Positions 7,932-16,474 are shown, numbered from the stretch's first letter. The stretch is 35,168 nt of DNA from Clostridiales bacterium (GCA_004551945.1 SFPN01000017.1:1-35168), one strand, 5' to 3'. Program-made: numbers and translations. Notes: generated by a model not told the origin, from the letters alone.

Positions 7932-9241
7932 TTTCCGCACACCTCCCCAAGAATGGACACCAGTTCGTCGATCTCTGCCTTGCTGTTCAGCTCGGTGCAG
8001 CACCACAGGATGCCGCCGTCCACAGGCAGGCCGCCCAGGATGCCCCGCTCGGCCAGAGCAGCGCACAGCGCCTCAGGCTCCACCGGGCTGTCGGTCAAAA
8101 ATTCATGGAAGAAGGGCTTGTCGCTGCGGACCTTAAAGCCCAGCTTGGCCAGCTCACCGGCCAGATAGTGGGCGTGGGCAGCGGAGCTCTCCGCCACCTG
8201 GCGCAGGCCCTTGGGGCCCATGGCGGCCAGGTAGACCGAAGCGGTCATGGCGCACAGAGCCTCGTTGGAGCAGATGTTGGAAGAGGCCTTCTCCCGGCGG
8301 ATGTGCTGCTCTCTGGCCTGGAGGGTCAGCACGAAGCAGCGGCGGCCCTGGTCGTCGGTGGTCTCACCCACAATACGGCCGGGCAGCTTGCGCATCATGG
8401 CCTTCTTGCAGGTCATGTAGCCCAGGTAGGGGCCGCCGAAGGCCAGAGGCATACCCAGAGGCTGGCCCTCGCCCACGGCGATGTCTGCGCCGTACTCCCC
8501 GGGGGTCTTCAGCAGGCCCAGGGAGATGGGGTTGGCGCCCATGATGACCTTGGCGCCCACCTCGTGGGCAGCAGCCACCACGGCGTCCATGTCCTCGATC
8601 ACCCCGTAATAGTTGGGGCTCTGGACGTAAACAGCGGCGGTGTCCTTGGCCAGAGCGGCTTTCAGAGCCTCCAGATCGGTGGCGCAGCCGTCCACAGGCA
8701 GCACCGTGACGGGAACGCTGCGGCTCTCGCAGTAGGTCTTGACCACAGCGATGGTCTGGGGGTCGGCAGCGCCGGAGAGGATCACGCTGGTGCGCTTTCT
8801 CTCCTGGCACATAAACACGGCCTCGGCAGCGGCGGTGGCCCCGTCGTAGACAGAGGCGTTGGACACGTCCATGCCGGTCAGCTCGCACAGCTGGGTCTGA
8901 TACTCAAAGATGGACTGGAGGACGCCCTGGCTGATCTCCGCCTGATAGGGGGTGTAGGCGGTGAGGAACTCCTCCTTGCTGGTGACGGTCTTGACGATGG
9001 AGGGGATATAGTGGCGGTAGGCGCCGGCGCCCCGGAAGATGCTGCGGAACTGCTGGTTCTTGGCTGCCAGGCCGGAAACCTTCTGGCCAACCTCCAGCTC
9101 GCTGAGTCCCTCGGGCAGGTTCAGGCTCTTGACCCGGACCTCCTCAGGCACCACGGAGAACAGGTCGTCCATGGAGGACAGGCCCACAGCCTCCAGCATT
9201 TTCTGCCGCTCTTCCCCAGTTGCGGGAATGTAGCTGCCCAT
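7928..9241 (-). CDS. gcvPA: Glycine dehydrogenase (decarboxylating) subunit 1
   Basis: This is the N-terminal half of the two-subunit P-protein, 437 residues. It starts MGSYIPAT, the typical opening, and carries SNASVYDGATAAAEA and the GADIAVGEGQPLGMP region of this subunit. The frame is open further upstream, but the ATG at 9241 follows GAGGAGG, which lies within the last codons of gcvH, and leaves a 1-bp gap to that gene. The split gcvPA/gcvPB form is standard in Firmicutes. It is inactive without GcvPB, which overlaps it by 4 nt. Confidence 0.95.
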   Translation of the reverse strand: MGSYIPATGEERQKMLEAVGLSSMDDLFSVVPEEVRVKSLNLPEGLSELEVGQKVSGLAAKNQQFRSIFRGAGAYRHYIPSIVKTVTSKEEFLTAYTPYQAEISQGVLQSIFEYQTQLCELTGMDVSNASVYDGATAAAEAVFMCQERKRTSVILSGAADPQTIAVVKTYCESRSVPVTVLPVDGCATDLEALKAALAKDTAAVYVQSPNYYGVIEDMDAVVAAAHEVGAKVIMGANPISLGLLKTPGEYGADIAVGEGQPLGMPLAFGGPYLGYMTCKKAMMRKLPGRIVGETTDDQGRRCFVLTLQAREQHIRREKASSNICSNEALCAMTASVYLAAMGPKGLRQVAESSAAHAHYLAGELAKLGFKVRSDKPFFHEFLTDSPVEPEALCAALAERGILGGLPVDGGILWCCTELNSKAEIDELVSILGEVCGK

Positions 9242-9242
9242 A

Positions 9243-9626
9243 TTATGCCTCCTCAGCTGCCACGACGGCCTCATAGGCTTCTGCGTCCAGCAGCTCCTCG
9301 GTGTCGCTCACGTTCTCCACCTTGATGAGCCATGCTTCATAGGGGCTCTCGTTCACCTGAGCAGGATCGTCCAGCAGGGCCTCGTTCACTGCGCAGACAG
9401 CGCCGGTGACAGGACTGAACACGTCGGAGACGGCCTTCACGGACTCCACGTCGGAGAAGGACTCGCCGGCGGTGACCTCGTCGCCCTCTTCGGGCAGGTT
9501 GATGAACACGATGTCGCCCAGAGCGCTCTGTGCATAGTCGGTCAGGCCGATGGTGAAGACGCCGTCTTCCTCCTTGATCCACTCGTGGGACTTGGTGTAC
9601 TTCAGTTCAGCGGGAATGATAGACAT
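9243..9626 (-). CDS. gcvH: Glycine cleavage system H protein
   Basis: GcvH is the lipoyl carrier that shuttles the aminomethyl group between the P, T and L proteins. The 127-residue protein has the typical SHEWIKEEDG start, GLTDYAQSALGD, and the lipoylation site Lys64 in ESVKA. The ribosome binding site GGAGGAAG is strong. The gcvT-gcvH gap is 82 bp, the widest in the operon, and holds a hairpin at its gcvT end, so H may be made at a level different from T. Confidence 0.96.
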   Translation of the reverse strand: MSIIPAELKYTKSHEWIKEEDGVFTIGLTDYAQSALGDIVFINLPEEGDEVTAGESFSDVESVKAVSDVFSPVTGAVCAVNEALLDDPAQVNESPYEAWLIKVENVSDTEELLDAEAYEAVVAAEEA

Positions 9627-9686
9627 AATACTTCCTCCAATATGATAATTTTTCTTTTTTTGAACGAATTGATACGATGCCGGCAG

Positions 9687-9710
9687 AAGGCAGCTGATTC
9701 AGGCTGCCTT
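9687..9710 (-). other. Hairpin at the gcvT stop
   Basis: An 8-bp perfect inverted repeat (AAGGCAGC / GCTGCCTT) begins at the gcvT stop codon. No T-run follows, so it is not a convincing terminator; it could protect the upstream message or partly attenuate. Confidence 0.4.
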
Positions 9711-10797
9711 ACTTGCCTCTGGTGTAGAAGGGCAGGGGGATGATCTCCGCAGCCACCCGGCGGCCGCGGACCTCAGCCTCCACCTTGGTGCCCACTTCGG
9801 CGTGGCTGGCGTCCACCAGAGCCATGGCAATGGCCTTGCCCAGGTAGGGGCAGTGGGTGCCGGAGGTGGAAACGCCGATCTTCTCATCGCCGATATACAC
9901 ATCCTGGTGCTCCCGGATGATGCCGCGGCCGGTGACCTCCAGGCCCACACGGACCCGCTTGGGTGCACCGGCGGCCACCAGAGCGTCGTGGCCGATGAAC
10001 TCTTCCTTGTTCAGCTTCACGCCGAAGTCCAAACCAGCCTCCAGGGGAGTGATGGTCTCGTCCATCTCGTGGCCGTAGAGGGGCATAGCAGCCTCCAGGC
10101 GCAGGGTGTCACGGGCGCCCAGGCCACAGGGGATCAGGCCGAACTCCTCGCCGGCTTCCCGCAGCAGCTTCCACAGCTTGGGGGCGTTTTCGCTGGCGGT
10201 GTAGATCTCATAGCCCAGCTCGCCGGTGTAGCCGGTGCGGGAGATCATGCAGTTCATGCCGCCCAGGTTGACATTGGGCAGCGCGGTGTAGTAGCCCTTG
10301 GGGATCTGGTCCTCAGGCAGCAGCTTCTTCATAATGGCGGGAGCCTTGGGGCCCTGCAGGGCAACCTGGGCCACGGTGTCGGAGATATCCTCGCACTTGG
10401 TGCCTTCCAGGGTGTTGGCGGCCATGTGGGCATAGTCCTTCTCCCGGTTGGCGGCGTTCACCACCACCAGGTAGGACTCCTCGCCGAACTTGTAGACCAC
10501 CAGGTCATCAATGGTGCCGCCCTGCTCGTTGCACATGACGCCGTAGCGGACCTTGTTGATGGGCATGTTGGAATAGTCGTTGGTGAGCAGGTGGTTCAGG
10601 GTGGCCAGGGCGGTGGGGCCGGTGAAGAGAATTTCACCCATGTGGGACACATCAAACAGGCCGCACTGCTGGCGGACTGCCATGTGCTCCTTGATCACGC
10701 CGGTGCCGTACTGAACGGGCAGCAGATACCCTGCGAAGGGGACGATCTTGCCGCCCTCTTCCACGTGCACGTCATAAAGAGGGGTTTTCAGTTCCAT
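9709..10797 (-). CDS. gcvT: Aminomethyltransferase (glycine cleavage T protein)
   Basis: GcvT releases ammonia from the aminomethyl-lipoyl arm and makes 5,10-methylene-tetrahydrofolate. The 362-residue product has MELKTPLYDVH, FDVSHMGEI, the catalytic-Asp segment GARDTLRLEA with MPLYGHEM, and a C-terminal HCPYLGKAIA stretch, all as in the family. The start ATG at 10797 is preceded by AAGGAGC; the frame is open far upstream only because the riboswitch region lacks stops in it. It is the first gene of the operon, immediately after the glycine riboswitch and its terminator, so the whole operon is expected to rise with glycine. Confidence 0.95.
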   Translation of the reverse strand: MELKTPLYDVHVEEGGKIVPFAGYLLPVQYGTGVIKEHMAVRQQCGLFDVSHMGEILFTGPTALATLNHLLTNDYSNMPINKVRYGVMCNEQGGTIDDLVVYKFGEESYLVVVNAANREKDYAHMAANTLEGTKCEDISDTVAQVALQGPKAPAIMKKLLPEDQIPKGYYTALPNVNLGGMNCMISRTGYTGELGYEIYTASENAPKLWKLLREAGEEFGLIPCGLGARDTLRLEAAMPLYGHEMDETITPLEAGLDFGVKLNKEEFIGHDALVAAGAPKRVRVGLEVTGRGIIREHQDVYIGDEKIGVSTSGTHCPYLGKAIAMALVDASHAEVGTKVEAEVRGRRVAAEIIPLPFYTRGK

Positions 10798-10830
10798 AGT
10801 ACTCGCTCCTTTTTCATCAGTTGACGCAAA

Positions 10831-10878
10831 CAAAAAAAACAAAGACACAGACCCCCGCGCATACGCCAAGGTCTGTGC
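10831..10878 (-). terminator. Expression-platform terminator of the glycine riboswitch
   Basis: On the minus strand, GCACAGACC pairs with GGTCTGTGT and is followed by TTTG and eight T residues. Its 5' arm starts right after the 3' strand of aptamer 2's closing stem, the position where ligand binding could block terminator folding, giving glycine-induced read-through. The direction of the switch is inferred from known gcvT riboswitches. Confidence 0.8.
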
Positions 10879-11032
10879 CTCCGTAACATAACCTGAAAGA
10901 TTCTCCGCCAAGGGGGGCAGATTGCCTCTTCGGTGCGACCTCGCTCTCCGGAGTCTCGTCCAAAACCGGTCCCTTGTGCCTGAGAGTTTTCGCAGCCCCT
11001 TCGGCTCCGCCTGGGCGGTATCTCCCGGTTTT
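10879..11032 (-). ncRNA. Tandem glycine riboswitch upstream of gcvT
   Basis: Two glycine aptamers lie head to tail on the minus strand. Aptamer 1 (10962-11032) is closed by AAAACCGG/CCGGTTTT and contains GGGAGATA, GCCGAAGGGGC and CTCTCAGGCACAAGGGACCG, the hallmark glycine aptamer elements. Aptamer 2 (10879-10953) is closed by CTCCG/CGGAG and contains GGAGAGCGAGG, ACCGAAGAGGC and TCTTTCAGG. The linker is only 8 nt (10954-10961), as expected for cooperative tandem forms. A perfect promoter lies upstream and a terminator directly downstream. Confidence 0.93.
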
Positions 11033-11097
11033 ATCATCCGAACGGTATTCTGTTCTTTGCGCGTCCCGGGAGGATTCCCGGGTACATATCTGTTTTC

Positions 11098-11126
11098 ATT
11101 ATAGTAACCCGGTTATCCTATGTCAA
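11098..11126 (-). promoter_or_regulatory. Perfect-consensus promoter of the gcv operon
   Basis: On the minus strand, TTGACA (11121-11126) and TATAAT (11098-11103) are spaced 17 bp. Both hexamers match sigma-A consensus exactly, which suits a gene set whose control lies at a riboswitch rather than at initiation. Confidence 0.9.
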
Positions 11127-11202
11127 CGCTATTTTTTCCGCGTTCCTCCAAAAAAATTCCAGAAATCCGGAAGGCGGGGTGAGAATTTTTCGCAGGCAAA
11201 CA

Positions 11203-11235
11203 AACAAAAAGCCCTCCCGGTCAAAGGAGGGCTTT
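11203..11235 (-). terminator. Terminator of the fab operon
   Basis: On the minus strand, AAAGCCCTCC pairs with GGAGGGCTTT (10 bp, loop 8 nt) and runs into TTTTTG. It follows the tetR-family gene by about 12 bp. Confidence 0.88.
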
Positions 11236-11246
11236 GAGGGCTCTTG

Positions 11247-11828
11247 TCAGGGCAGGTCAAACTCCCGGTTGATGCTGAACCGGATGAACTCCAGGGTCTC
11301 CTGGTTATAGGCCATCTCCCCGTTGTCCATGAGGATCACCGCCCCGAAAATCAGGGAGCGGACCACATAGACCTTCCGCCGGCTGGTGAAATCATCCATG
11401 CCCACGCTGTCAAAAAACTGCTGGGCCAGCTGCTGGGTGGGGCTGCTCAACTCTCCCCGCAGCCGGTGGTAGGTGTTGTCGAACTCCTCGTCCTTCAGCA
11501 TGAGGATGGACCGGTAGTGGGGATGCTCCATGAGAAACTCCACGTACCCCACGCTCATCTCCACGATCTGACGGCGCAGGTCCCCGGCATACTGGTCCAG
11601 CAGCTCCTGCTGCCGCACCCGCCACTGGCCGTTGACGTACTCAATCACCGCCGCGATGAAGTCCTTCCGGTTTTCAAAGTGCTTGTAGGGTGCGCCGCAG
11701 GACAGGCCGCAGTCGTCGGCAATCCTGCGCATGGAAAACCCTGCGATACCGTGCTTGTTGATCTCCTGGATGCCTGCCTTAATCAGGTCCTCCCGCTTGC
11801 TGTTCCGCCTGGGATGCGCTGCCTTCAT
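11247..11828 (-). CDS. TetR/AcrR-family transcriptional regulator
   Basis: The 193-residue protein has an N-terminal TetR-type helix-turn-helix (about residues 13-60): IQEINKHGIAGFSMRRIA, then CGLSCGAPYKHFENRKDF. The C-terminal 130 residues are the expected ligand-binding helices with no named family that I recognise. The ATG at 11828 follows GGGGGAT; the longer open frame lacks a regulator-like sequence. It is the last gene of the fatty-acid operon, 41 bp after the acyl-CoA synthetase gene. The palindromes at 21413-21427 and 21597-21613 are good candidates for its operators, with an acyl-CoA or acyl-ACP as ligand. The family call is firm; target and ligand are inferred from context. Confidence 0.88.
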   Translation of the reverse strand: MKAAHPRRNSKREDLIKAGIQEINKHGIAGFSMRRIADDCGLSCGAPYKHFENRKDFIAAVIEYVNGQWRVRQQELLDQYAGDLRRQIVEMSVGYVEFLMEHPHYRSILMLKDEEFDNTYHRLRGELSSPTQQLAQQFFDSVGMDDFTSRRKVYVVRSLIFGAVILMDNGEMAYNQETLEFIRFSINREFDLP

Positions 11829-11869
11829 GGGTGATCCCCCCTGCTTTTCTTTGGCGGAAAAACGGGCTG

Positions 11870-13495
11870 TTATGCCCGCAGCTCCGTTTTGCGGATTTTT
11901 CCGCTGATCGTCTTGGGCATGGCAGAGACAAACTCCACGGTCCGAATCCATTTGTACTCCGCCATCCGGCTGTTGGCAAAGGTCTTCAGCTCCTGCTCCA
12001 AAGCCCGGGAGGGCTCCTGTCCGGGCAAGGGAACCACCACCGCCTTGATGGCCTGACCCCGGAGGGGGTCCGGCACCCCCACCACGCTGCACTCCAGCAC
12101 CGCCGGGTGCTCCATGAGGATGTTTTCCACCTCAAAGGGGCCCACACGATAACCGCCTGTTTTGATTATATCATCAAACCGGCCGTGAAACCAGTAGTTT
12201 CCGTCCGGATCTGCCCAGGCGGCGTCGCCGGTGTGGTAGACCCCGTCCTTCCAGACATGGCGGTAGAGGGACTCGTTGCCCAGGTAGTGGGTGAAAAGCC
12301 CGGGCTGCTCCCCCTCCTCGGGGGGCAGAAGGACGATCTCCCCGATCTCCCCCACCGGGGTGGGAGAGCCGTCAGGCTGCCGCAGCTCTATATTATATAA
12401 AGGAGAGGGGTGGCCCATGGAACCCTCCACCGGCACGTCGCCCTTGAAGTTTGCCAGCAGCAAAGTGGTTTCGGTCTGGCCGTATCCCTCCATGAGGGGC
12501 AGGCCGGTTTTTTCCGTAAACTTCCGGAAAACCTCCGGGGCCAGCTGTTCTCCGGCGGTGGCCGCGTGGCGGAGGGAGGGCATGTCTGGAATGCCCTTCT
12601 TCACCAGGTACCGGTACACCGTGGGCGGCGCGCAGAAGGAGGTGACCCCGTAGCGGTTGATGACAGCGGTGAGCTGCTTGGGGTCGAAGTTGTCAAAGTC
12701 AAAGACCATGACGGCGCAGCCGATGAGCCACTGGCCGTAGAGCTTCCCCCAGGAGGCCTTGGCCCAGCCGGTCTCCGCCACGGTAAAGTGGAGTCCCCCC
12801 TCCTCCGCCTGCTGCCAGTACTTGGCGGTGACGATGTGGGCCAGAGGATAGGTGAAGTCGTGAACCACCCCCTTGGGGTAGCCGGTGGTGCCGGAGGTAA
12901 AGTACAGCACCATGGGGTCGTGAGCCAGGGTGGGCTGCCGCTCCAGAGTCTCAGAAGCCTGGTCCATGGCTGTCGAGAGATTGGCAAAGCCGGGCACATC
13001 CTGCTGGACCGTCCACAGCTTGCAGGTCAGGCCCATCTCCTCCACCGCGGCCCGCACCCGGTGGGGCACCTGGTCCTGGGGAGTGCAGATGATTCCCTTC
13101 ACCTTGGCCTGGCCCAGCCGGTAGCGGATGTCCGCCTGGGTGAGCATGTGGGTCATGGGGATCATCACCGCCCCCAGCTTGTGGAGGGCAACGGTCACCA
13201 GCCAGTACTCATAGTGGCGCTTGAGGGCCACCATCACCTGGTCCCCCCGGCGGATGCCCTCCGCCAGCAGGGCGTTGGCCACCCGGCTGCTCAGGCGGCT
13301 GATGTCTCCAAAGGTAAACGTGCGTTCCGCTCCCTCGGCGTTGCACCAGACCAGAGCCCGCTTGCCGGGAGCCTGGGCGGCCAGGGCGTCCACCACGTCG
13401 TAGCCGAAGTTAAAGTTCTCAGGGTAGTTCAGCCGGAAGCTGGTGAGGCGGCCTTGGCCGTCCACCGTCTCCCGGCAGAAGGATTCATAGATCAT
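11870..13495 (-). CDS. AMP-forming acyl-CoA synthetase
   Basis: This ANL-superfamily enzyme joins a carboxylic acid to CoA through an acyl-adenylate. The product is 541 residues. The AMP-binding P-loop YFTSGTTGYPKG is at about 198-209; EGYGQTETT and YHTGDAAW follow; and the C-terminal SGKIRKTEL carries the catalytic lysine (Lys533). It resembles the medium-chain/acetyl-CoA synthetase branch; the substrate is uncertain. I prefer the ATG at 13495, which has AGGA 8 nt upstream and gives the family-like MIYESF start; an ATG at 13510 overlaps the accA stop (ATGA) but has no ribosome binding site. Having such an enzyme coupled to accA in a synthesis operon is unusual. Confidence 0.9.
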   Translation of the reverse strand: MIYESFCRETVDGQGRLTSFRLNYPENFNFGYDVVDALAAQAPGKRALVWCNAEGAERTFTFGDISRLSSRVANALLAEGIRRGDQVMVALKRHYEYWLVTVALHKLGAVMIPMTHMLTQADIRYRLGQAKVKGIICTPQDQVPHRVRAAVEEMGLTCKLWTVQQDVPGFANLSTAMDQASETLERQPTLAHDPMVLYFTSGTTGYPKGVVHDFTYPLAHIVTAKYWQQAEEGGLHFTVAETGWAKASWGKLYGQWLIGCAVMVFDFDNFDPKQLTAVINRYGVTSFCAPPTVYRYLVKKGIPDMPSLRHAATAGEQLAPEVFRKFTEKTGLPLMEGYGQTETTLLLANFKGDVPVEGSMGHPSPLYNIELRQPDGSPTPVGEIGEIVLLPPEEGEQPGLFTHYLGNESLYRHVWKDGVYHTGDAAWADPDGNYWFHGRFDDIIKTGGYRVGPFEVENILMEHPAVLECSVVGVPDPLRGQAIKAVVVPLPGQEPSRALEQELKTFANSRMAEYKWIRTVEFVSAMPKTISGKIRKTELRA

Positions 13496-13506
13496 GCTTG
13501 GTTTCC

Positions 13507-14304
13507 TCATTCAGTGGGACAGGATGTTTTCGGCCGGCCAAAGGCCCGGAACCGGGCGTAGCGGGTTTCGGTCAGGTTCTTCTGGGCCTGAAGGGTTCGC
13601 AGCTCTTCCTCCAGCCGCCCGGCCAGACGGCTGTAAAAGCTGGTCTGACCCAGGTCCCGCTCGGTAAGGATGGCCTCGATGATCCCCAGTTCCAGAGCGT
13701 CCTGGGCGGTGAGCTTCAGCCGCTGGGCGGCCTCGGGGGCCTGGGCCGCGTCCTTCCAGAGGATGCTGGCGCACCCTTCCGGGGAGATCACCGAGTAGAC
13801 GGAGTTTTCCAGCATCCACACCCGGTCGGCCACCGACAGGGCTAAGGCGCCGCCGCTGCCTCCCTCGCCGATGAGCAGGGTGATGACGGGGACCTGGAGG
13901 GTCATCATCTCCATCAGGTTCTCCCCGATGGCCTGACCCTGGCCCCGCTCCTCCGCGTCCACGCCGCAGTAGGCCCCGGAGGTGTCCACAAAGCACACCA
14001 CCGGGCGGTGGAATTTCTCCGCCTGTTTCATGAGACGCAGGGCCTTCCGGTACCCCTCCGGGTGGGGCGCGCCGAAGGACCGGGCCATGCGCTCCTTGGC
14101 GCTGTGGCCCTTTTCAATGGCCAGCAGGGTCACGGGGATGCCCCGCAGGTGCCCCACGCCCCCCACCACAGCGCCGTCGTCGCCGAAACGCCGGTCGCCG
14201 TGAAGCTCCAGAAAGTCTGCGCACAGGTTGTGAATATAATCCAGGCCCGTGGGCCGCTTGTTGGCCCGGGCTAGCTTGACCTTTTCATAGGCTGGGGTGC
14301 TCAT
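13507..14304 (-). CDS. accA: Acetyl-CoA carboxylase carboxyltransferase subunit alpha
   Basis: With AccD it transfers the carboxyl group from carboxybiotin to acetyl-CoA to make malonyl-CoA. The 265-residue form is the short one usual in Firmicutes. Family motifs include ELHGDRRFGDD, PHPEGYRKALRLM, FVDTSGAYCG, IGEGGSGGALAL and the SPEGCASILWKD stretch. The start overlaps the accD stop by 4 nt (ATGA), so the two subunits are translationally coupled, which fits their equal stoichiometry. Confidence 0.96.
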   Translation of the reverse strand: MSTPAYEKVKLARANKRPTGLDYIHNLCADFLELHGDRRFGDDGAVVGGVGHLRGIPVTLLAIEKGHSAKERMARSFGAPHPEGYRKALRLMKQAEKFHRPVVCFVDTSGAYCGVDAEERGQGQAIGENLMEMMTLQVPVITLLIGEGGSGGALALSVADRVWMLENSVYSVISPEGCASILWKDAAQAPEAAQRLKLTAQDALELGIIEAILTERDLGQTSFYSRLAGRLEEELRTLQAQKNLTETRYARFRAFGRPKTSCPTE

Positions 14305-15161
14305 TGTCCGCCTCCTTCCCGGTGAAGCCGGAGCAGAAATGCTATGGTCTCCCGCTGATCCTGCCGGGGAACGATGGCGTCAATAAAGCCGTGCTCCAGC
14401 AGGGACTCTGCCTTCTGGAAGCCCTTGGGCAGAGGCTTGCGGGTGGTCTGCTCCACCACCCGGGCCCCGGCAAAGCCCACGGTGGCCCCGGGTTCCGCCA
14501 GAATCACGTCCCCCTCCATGGCAAAGCTGGCGGTGACGCCGCCAGTGGTGGGGTCTGTGAGCAGGACCAGGTAGAACAGGCCCTTGTCGCTGTGGCGCTT
14601 TACCGCCCCGCTGGTCTTGGCCATCTGCATGAGGGACAAAAGGCCCTCCTGCATCCGCGCCCCGCCGGAAACGGTGCAGCCCACCACCGGCAGGCCGTGG
14701 TCCGCTGCATACTCAAACAGGCAGGTGATCTTCTCCCCCACGGCGCTGCCCATGCTCCCCATCATAAAGTAGGGGTCCATGAGAAACAGGCAGCAGGGTT
14801 CCCCGCCGATGGCAGCGGTGCCGCACAGGACCCCCTCCTTCTCTCCGCTGACCGACCGCACGGTCTCCAGCTTCTCCCGGTAGCCAGGAAAGTCCAGGGG
14901 GTCCCCGGACTGGATGTCAGAAAAGAGCTCCTGGAAGGAGCCCTTGTCCGCCAGAAAGTGCAGCCGCTGCCGGGCGCTCATGCGGAAGTGATACCCGCAG
15001 GGACAGGTGTTCCAGGCCGCCCACAGACGGCTTAAGGGGATACTTTTGTGGCAGTTGGGGCAGGTCTTTTCCGGCTCGCTGGCGTCCTCCTGGACCTCTG
15101 CCGCCGCCCGGCCGCCCTTTTCCAGCTCGATCTTGGGTTTTCTGAAATTCAAAAAGGCCAT
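14301..15161 (-). CDS. accD: Acetyl-CoA carboxylase carboxyltransferase subunit beta
   Basis: This is the beta half of the carboxyltransferase, 286 residues. An N-terminal zinc ribbon is seen as CPNC (Cys34, Cys37) and CPCG (Cys53, Cys55); the second pair is C-x-C rather than the usual C-x2-C. The crotonase-fold core has GTAAIGGEPC, SGGARMQEG, and LTDPTTGGVTASFA, then GFAGARVVEQT. I chose the ATG at 15161, preceded by AGGTGAGG; an in-frame GTG at 15170 overlaps the accC stop (GTGA) and would add three residues. Confidence 0.94.
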   Translation of the reverse strand: MAFLNFRKPKIELEKGGRAAAEVQEDASEPEKTCPNCHKSIPLSRLWAAWNTCPCGYHFRMSARQRLHFLADKGSFQELFSDIQSGDPLDFPGYREKLETVRSVSGEKEGVLCGTAAIGGEPCCLFLMDPYFMMGSMGSAVGEKITCLFEYAADHGLPVVGCTVSGGARMQEGLLSLMQMAKTSGAVKRHSDKGLFYLVLLTDPTTGGVTASFAMEGDVILAEPGATVGFAGARVVEQTTRKPLPKGFQKAESLLEHGFIDAIVPRQDQRETIAFLLRLHREGGGQ

Positions 15162-15166
15162 GGGCC

Positions 15167-16474
15167 TCACCTGCCTTCCATAAAGGTCAAATCATAGGCG
15201 CCGCTCATAAATTCCTGAGAGCTGACGATGTCCAGCTGTTCTTCAATGTTGGTCTCCAGCCCCTCCATCACCAGCTCGCAGAGGGCGGCCTTCATCTTCC
15301 GCACCGCCTCCTCCCGGGTGCCGGCGTAGACCACCAGCTTGCCCAGCAGGGAGTCGTAGTAGGGGGAGACGGTCACCCCCTGGACCAGATAGGTGTCAAA
15401 CCGGACGAAGGGCCCGCCGGGGACATGGAGCATCTCCAGTTTTCCCGGGGCCAGAGCGTTGATCCGGCACTCTAGGGCAGCTCCCGCCAAACGCACGTCC
15501 TCCTGGGCAAAGTTCAGGGGAACCCCGGCCGCCGTGCGGATCTGCCACTTCACCAGGTCGATGTTGGTGAGCATTTCGGTAACCCCGTGCTCCACCTGAA
15601 GGCGGACGTTCATCTCCATAAACCAGAAGTTTCCCTGCTGATCCAGGAGAAACTCCAGGGTGCCCACCCCCACATAGCCCACCTCTTCCACCGCCTGGGA
15701 CACCAAGCTCATGAGCCGGGCCCGCTGGACCGGGTGCACCGCCGGGGAGGGGGACTCCTCAATGAGCTTCTGGTGGCGGCGCTGGACGGAGCAGTCCCGC
15801 TCCCCCAGGCACACCACCTGCCCGGCCTCATCGGCCAGGATCTGCACCTCGATGTGCCGGGCGGGGTGGACGTACTTTTCCATATACACCGCCCCGTCTC
15901 CGAAGGCTGCCTCTCCCTCGGCCACCGCCAGGGGGAAAGCCGCCGTCAGCTCCTCCGGGCTCTGAGCCAGCCGGATGCCCCGGCCGCCGCCCCCGGCACG
16001 GGCCTTCAGCATCACCGGGTAGCCGATGGTCTCCGCCGCCGCCAGAGCGTCGGACACCGTCCGCAGCACCCCGGTGCCGGGGATCACCGGCAGACCGGCG
16101 GCCGACATGGTCTCCTTCAGCAGGGCCTTGTCCCCCAGCTGGAGCATACTCTCCGGGGAGGGGCCGATGAACACCAGGCCGTTCTTCCGGCACAGGTCGG
16201 CAAAGCCCGGGTTTTCCGAGAGAAAACCGTACCCGGGGTGAATGGCCTGCGCCCCCATGGCCAGGGCGGCGGAGACGATGCGCTCCTGGTTCAGGTAGCT
16301 GTCCGCCGGGGCGGGACCGCCCACACAGCAGCACTCGTCCGCCAGGGCCGTGTGCAGGGCTTCCCGGTCTGCCTGAGAACACACCGCCACGGTGGCGATG
16401 CCCATCTCCTTGCAGGCCCGGATGATACGCACGGCGATCTCCCCCCGGTTGGCGATCAGGATCTTTGAGAACAT
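15167..16474 (-). CDS. accC: Acetyl-CoA carboxylase biotin carboxylase subunit
   Basis: AccC uses ATP and bicarbonate to carboxylate the biotin on AccB. The 435-residue protein starts MFSKILIANRGEIAVRII, the standard opening, which fixes the start within a longer open frame. The ATP-grasp domain has the ARAGGGGRGI loop, HIEVQILAD, GERDCSVQRRHQK and EMNVRLQVEHGVTE, where most relatives have Thr and Pro at the two variable sites (EMNTRLQVEHPVTE). The start lies inside the fabZ gene (19-nt overlap). Confidence 0.95.
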   Translation of the reverse strand: MFSKILIANRGEIAVRIIRACKEMGIATVAVCSQADREALHTALADECCCVGGPAPADSYLNQERIVSAALAMGAQAIHPGYGFLSENPGFADLCRKNGLVFIGPSPESMLQLGDKALLKETMSAAGLPVIPGTGVLRTVSDALAAAETIGYPVMLKARAGGGGRGIRLAQSPEELTAAFPLAVAEGEAAFGDGAVYMEKYVHPARHIEVQILADEAGQVVCLGERDCSVQRRHQKLIEESPSPAVHPVQRARLMSLVSQAVEEVGYVGVGTLEFLLDQQGNFWFMEMNVRLQVEHGVTEMLTNIDLVKWQIRTAAGVPLNFAQEDVRLAGAALECRINALAPGKLEMLHVPGGPFVRFDTYLVQGVTVSPYYDSLLGKLVVYAGTREEAVRKMKAALCELVMEGLETNIEEQLDIVSSQEFMSGAYDLTFMEGR

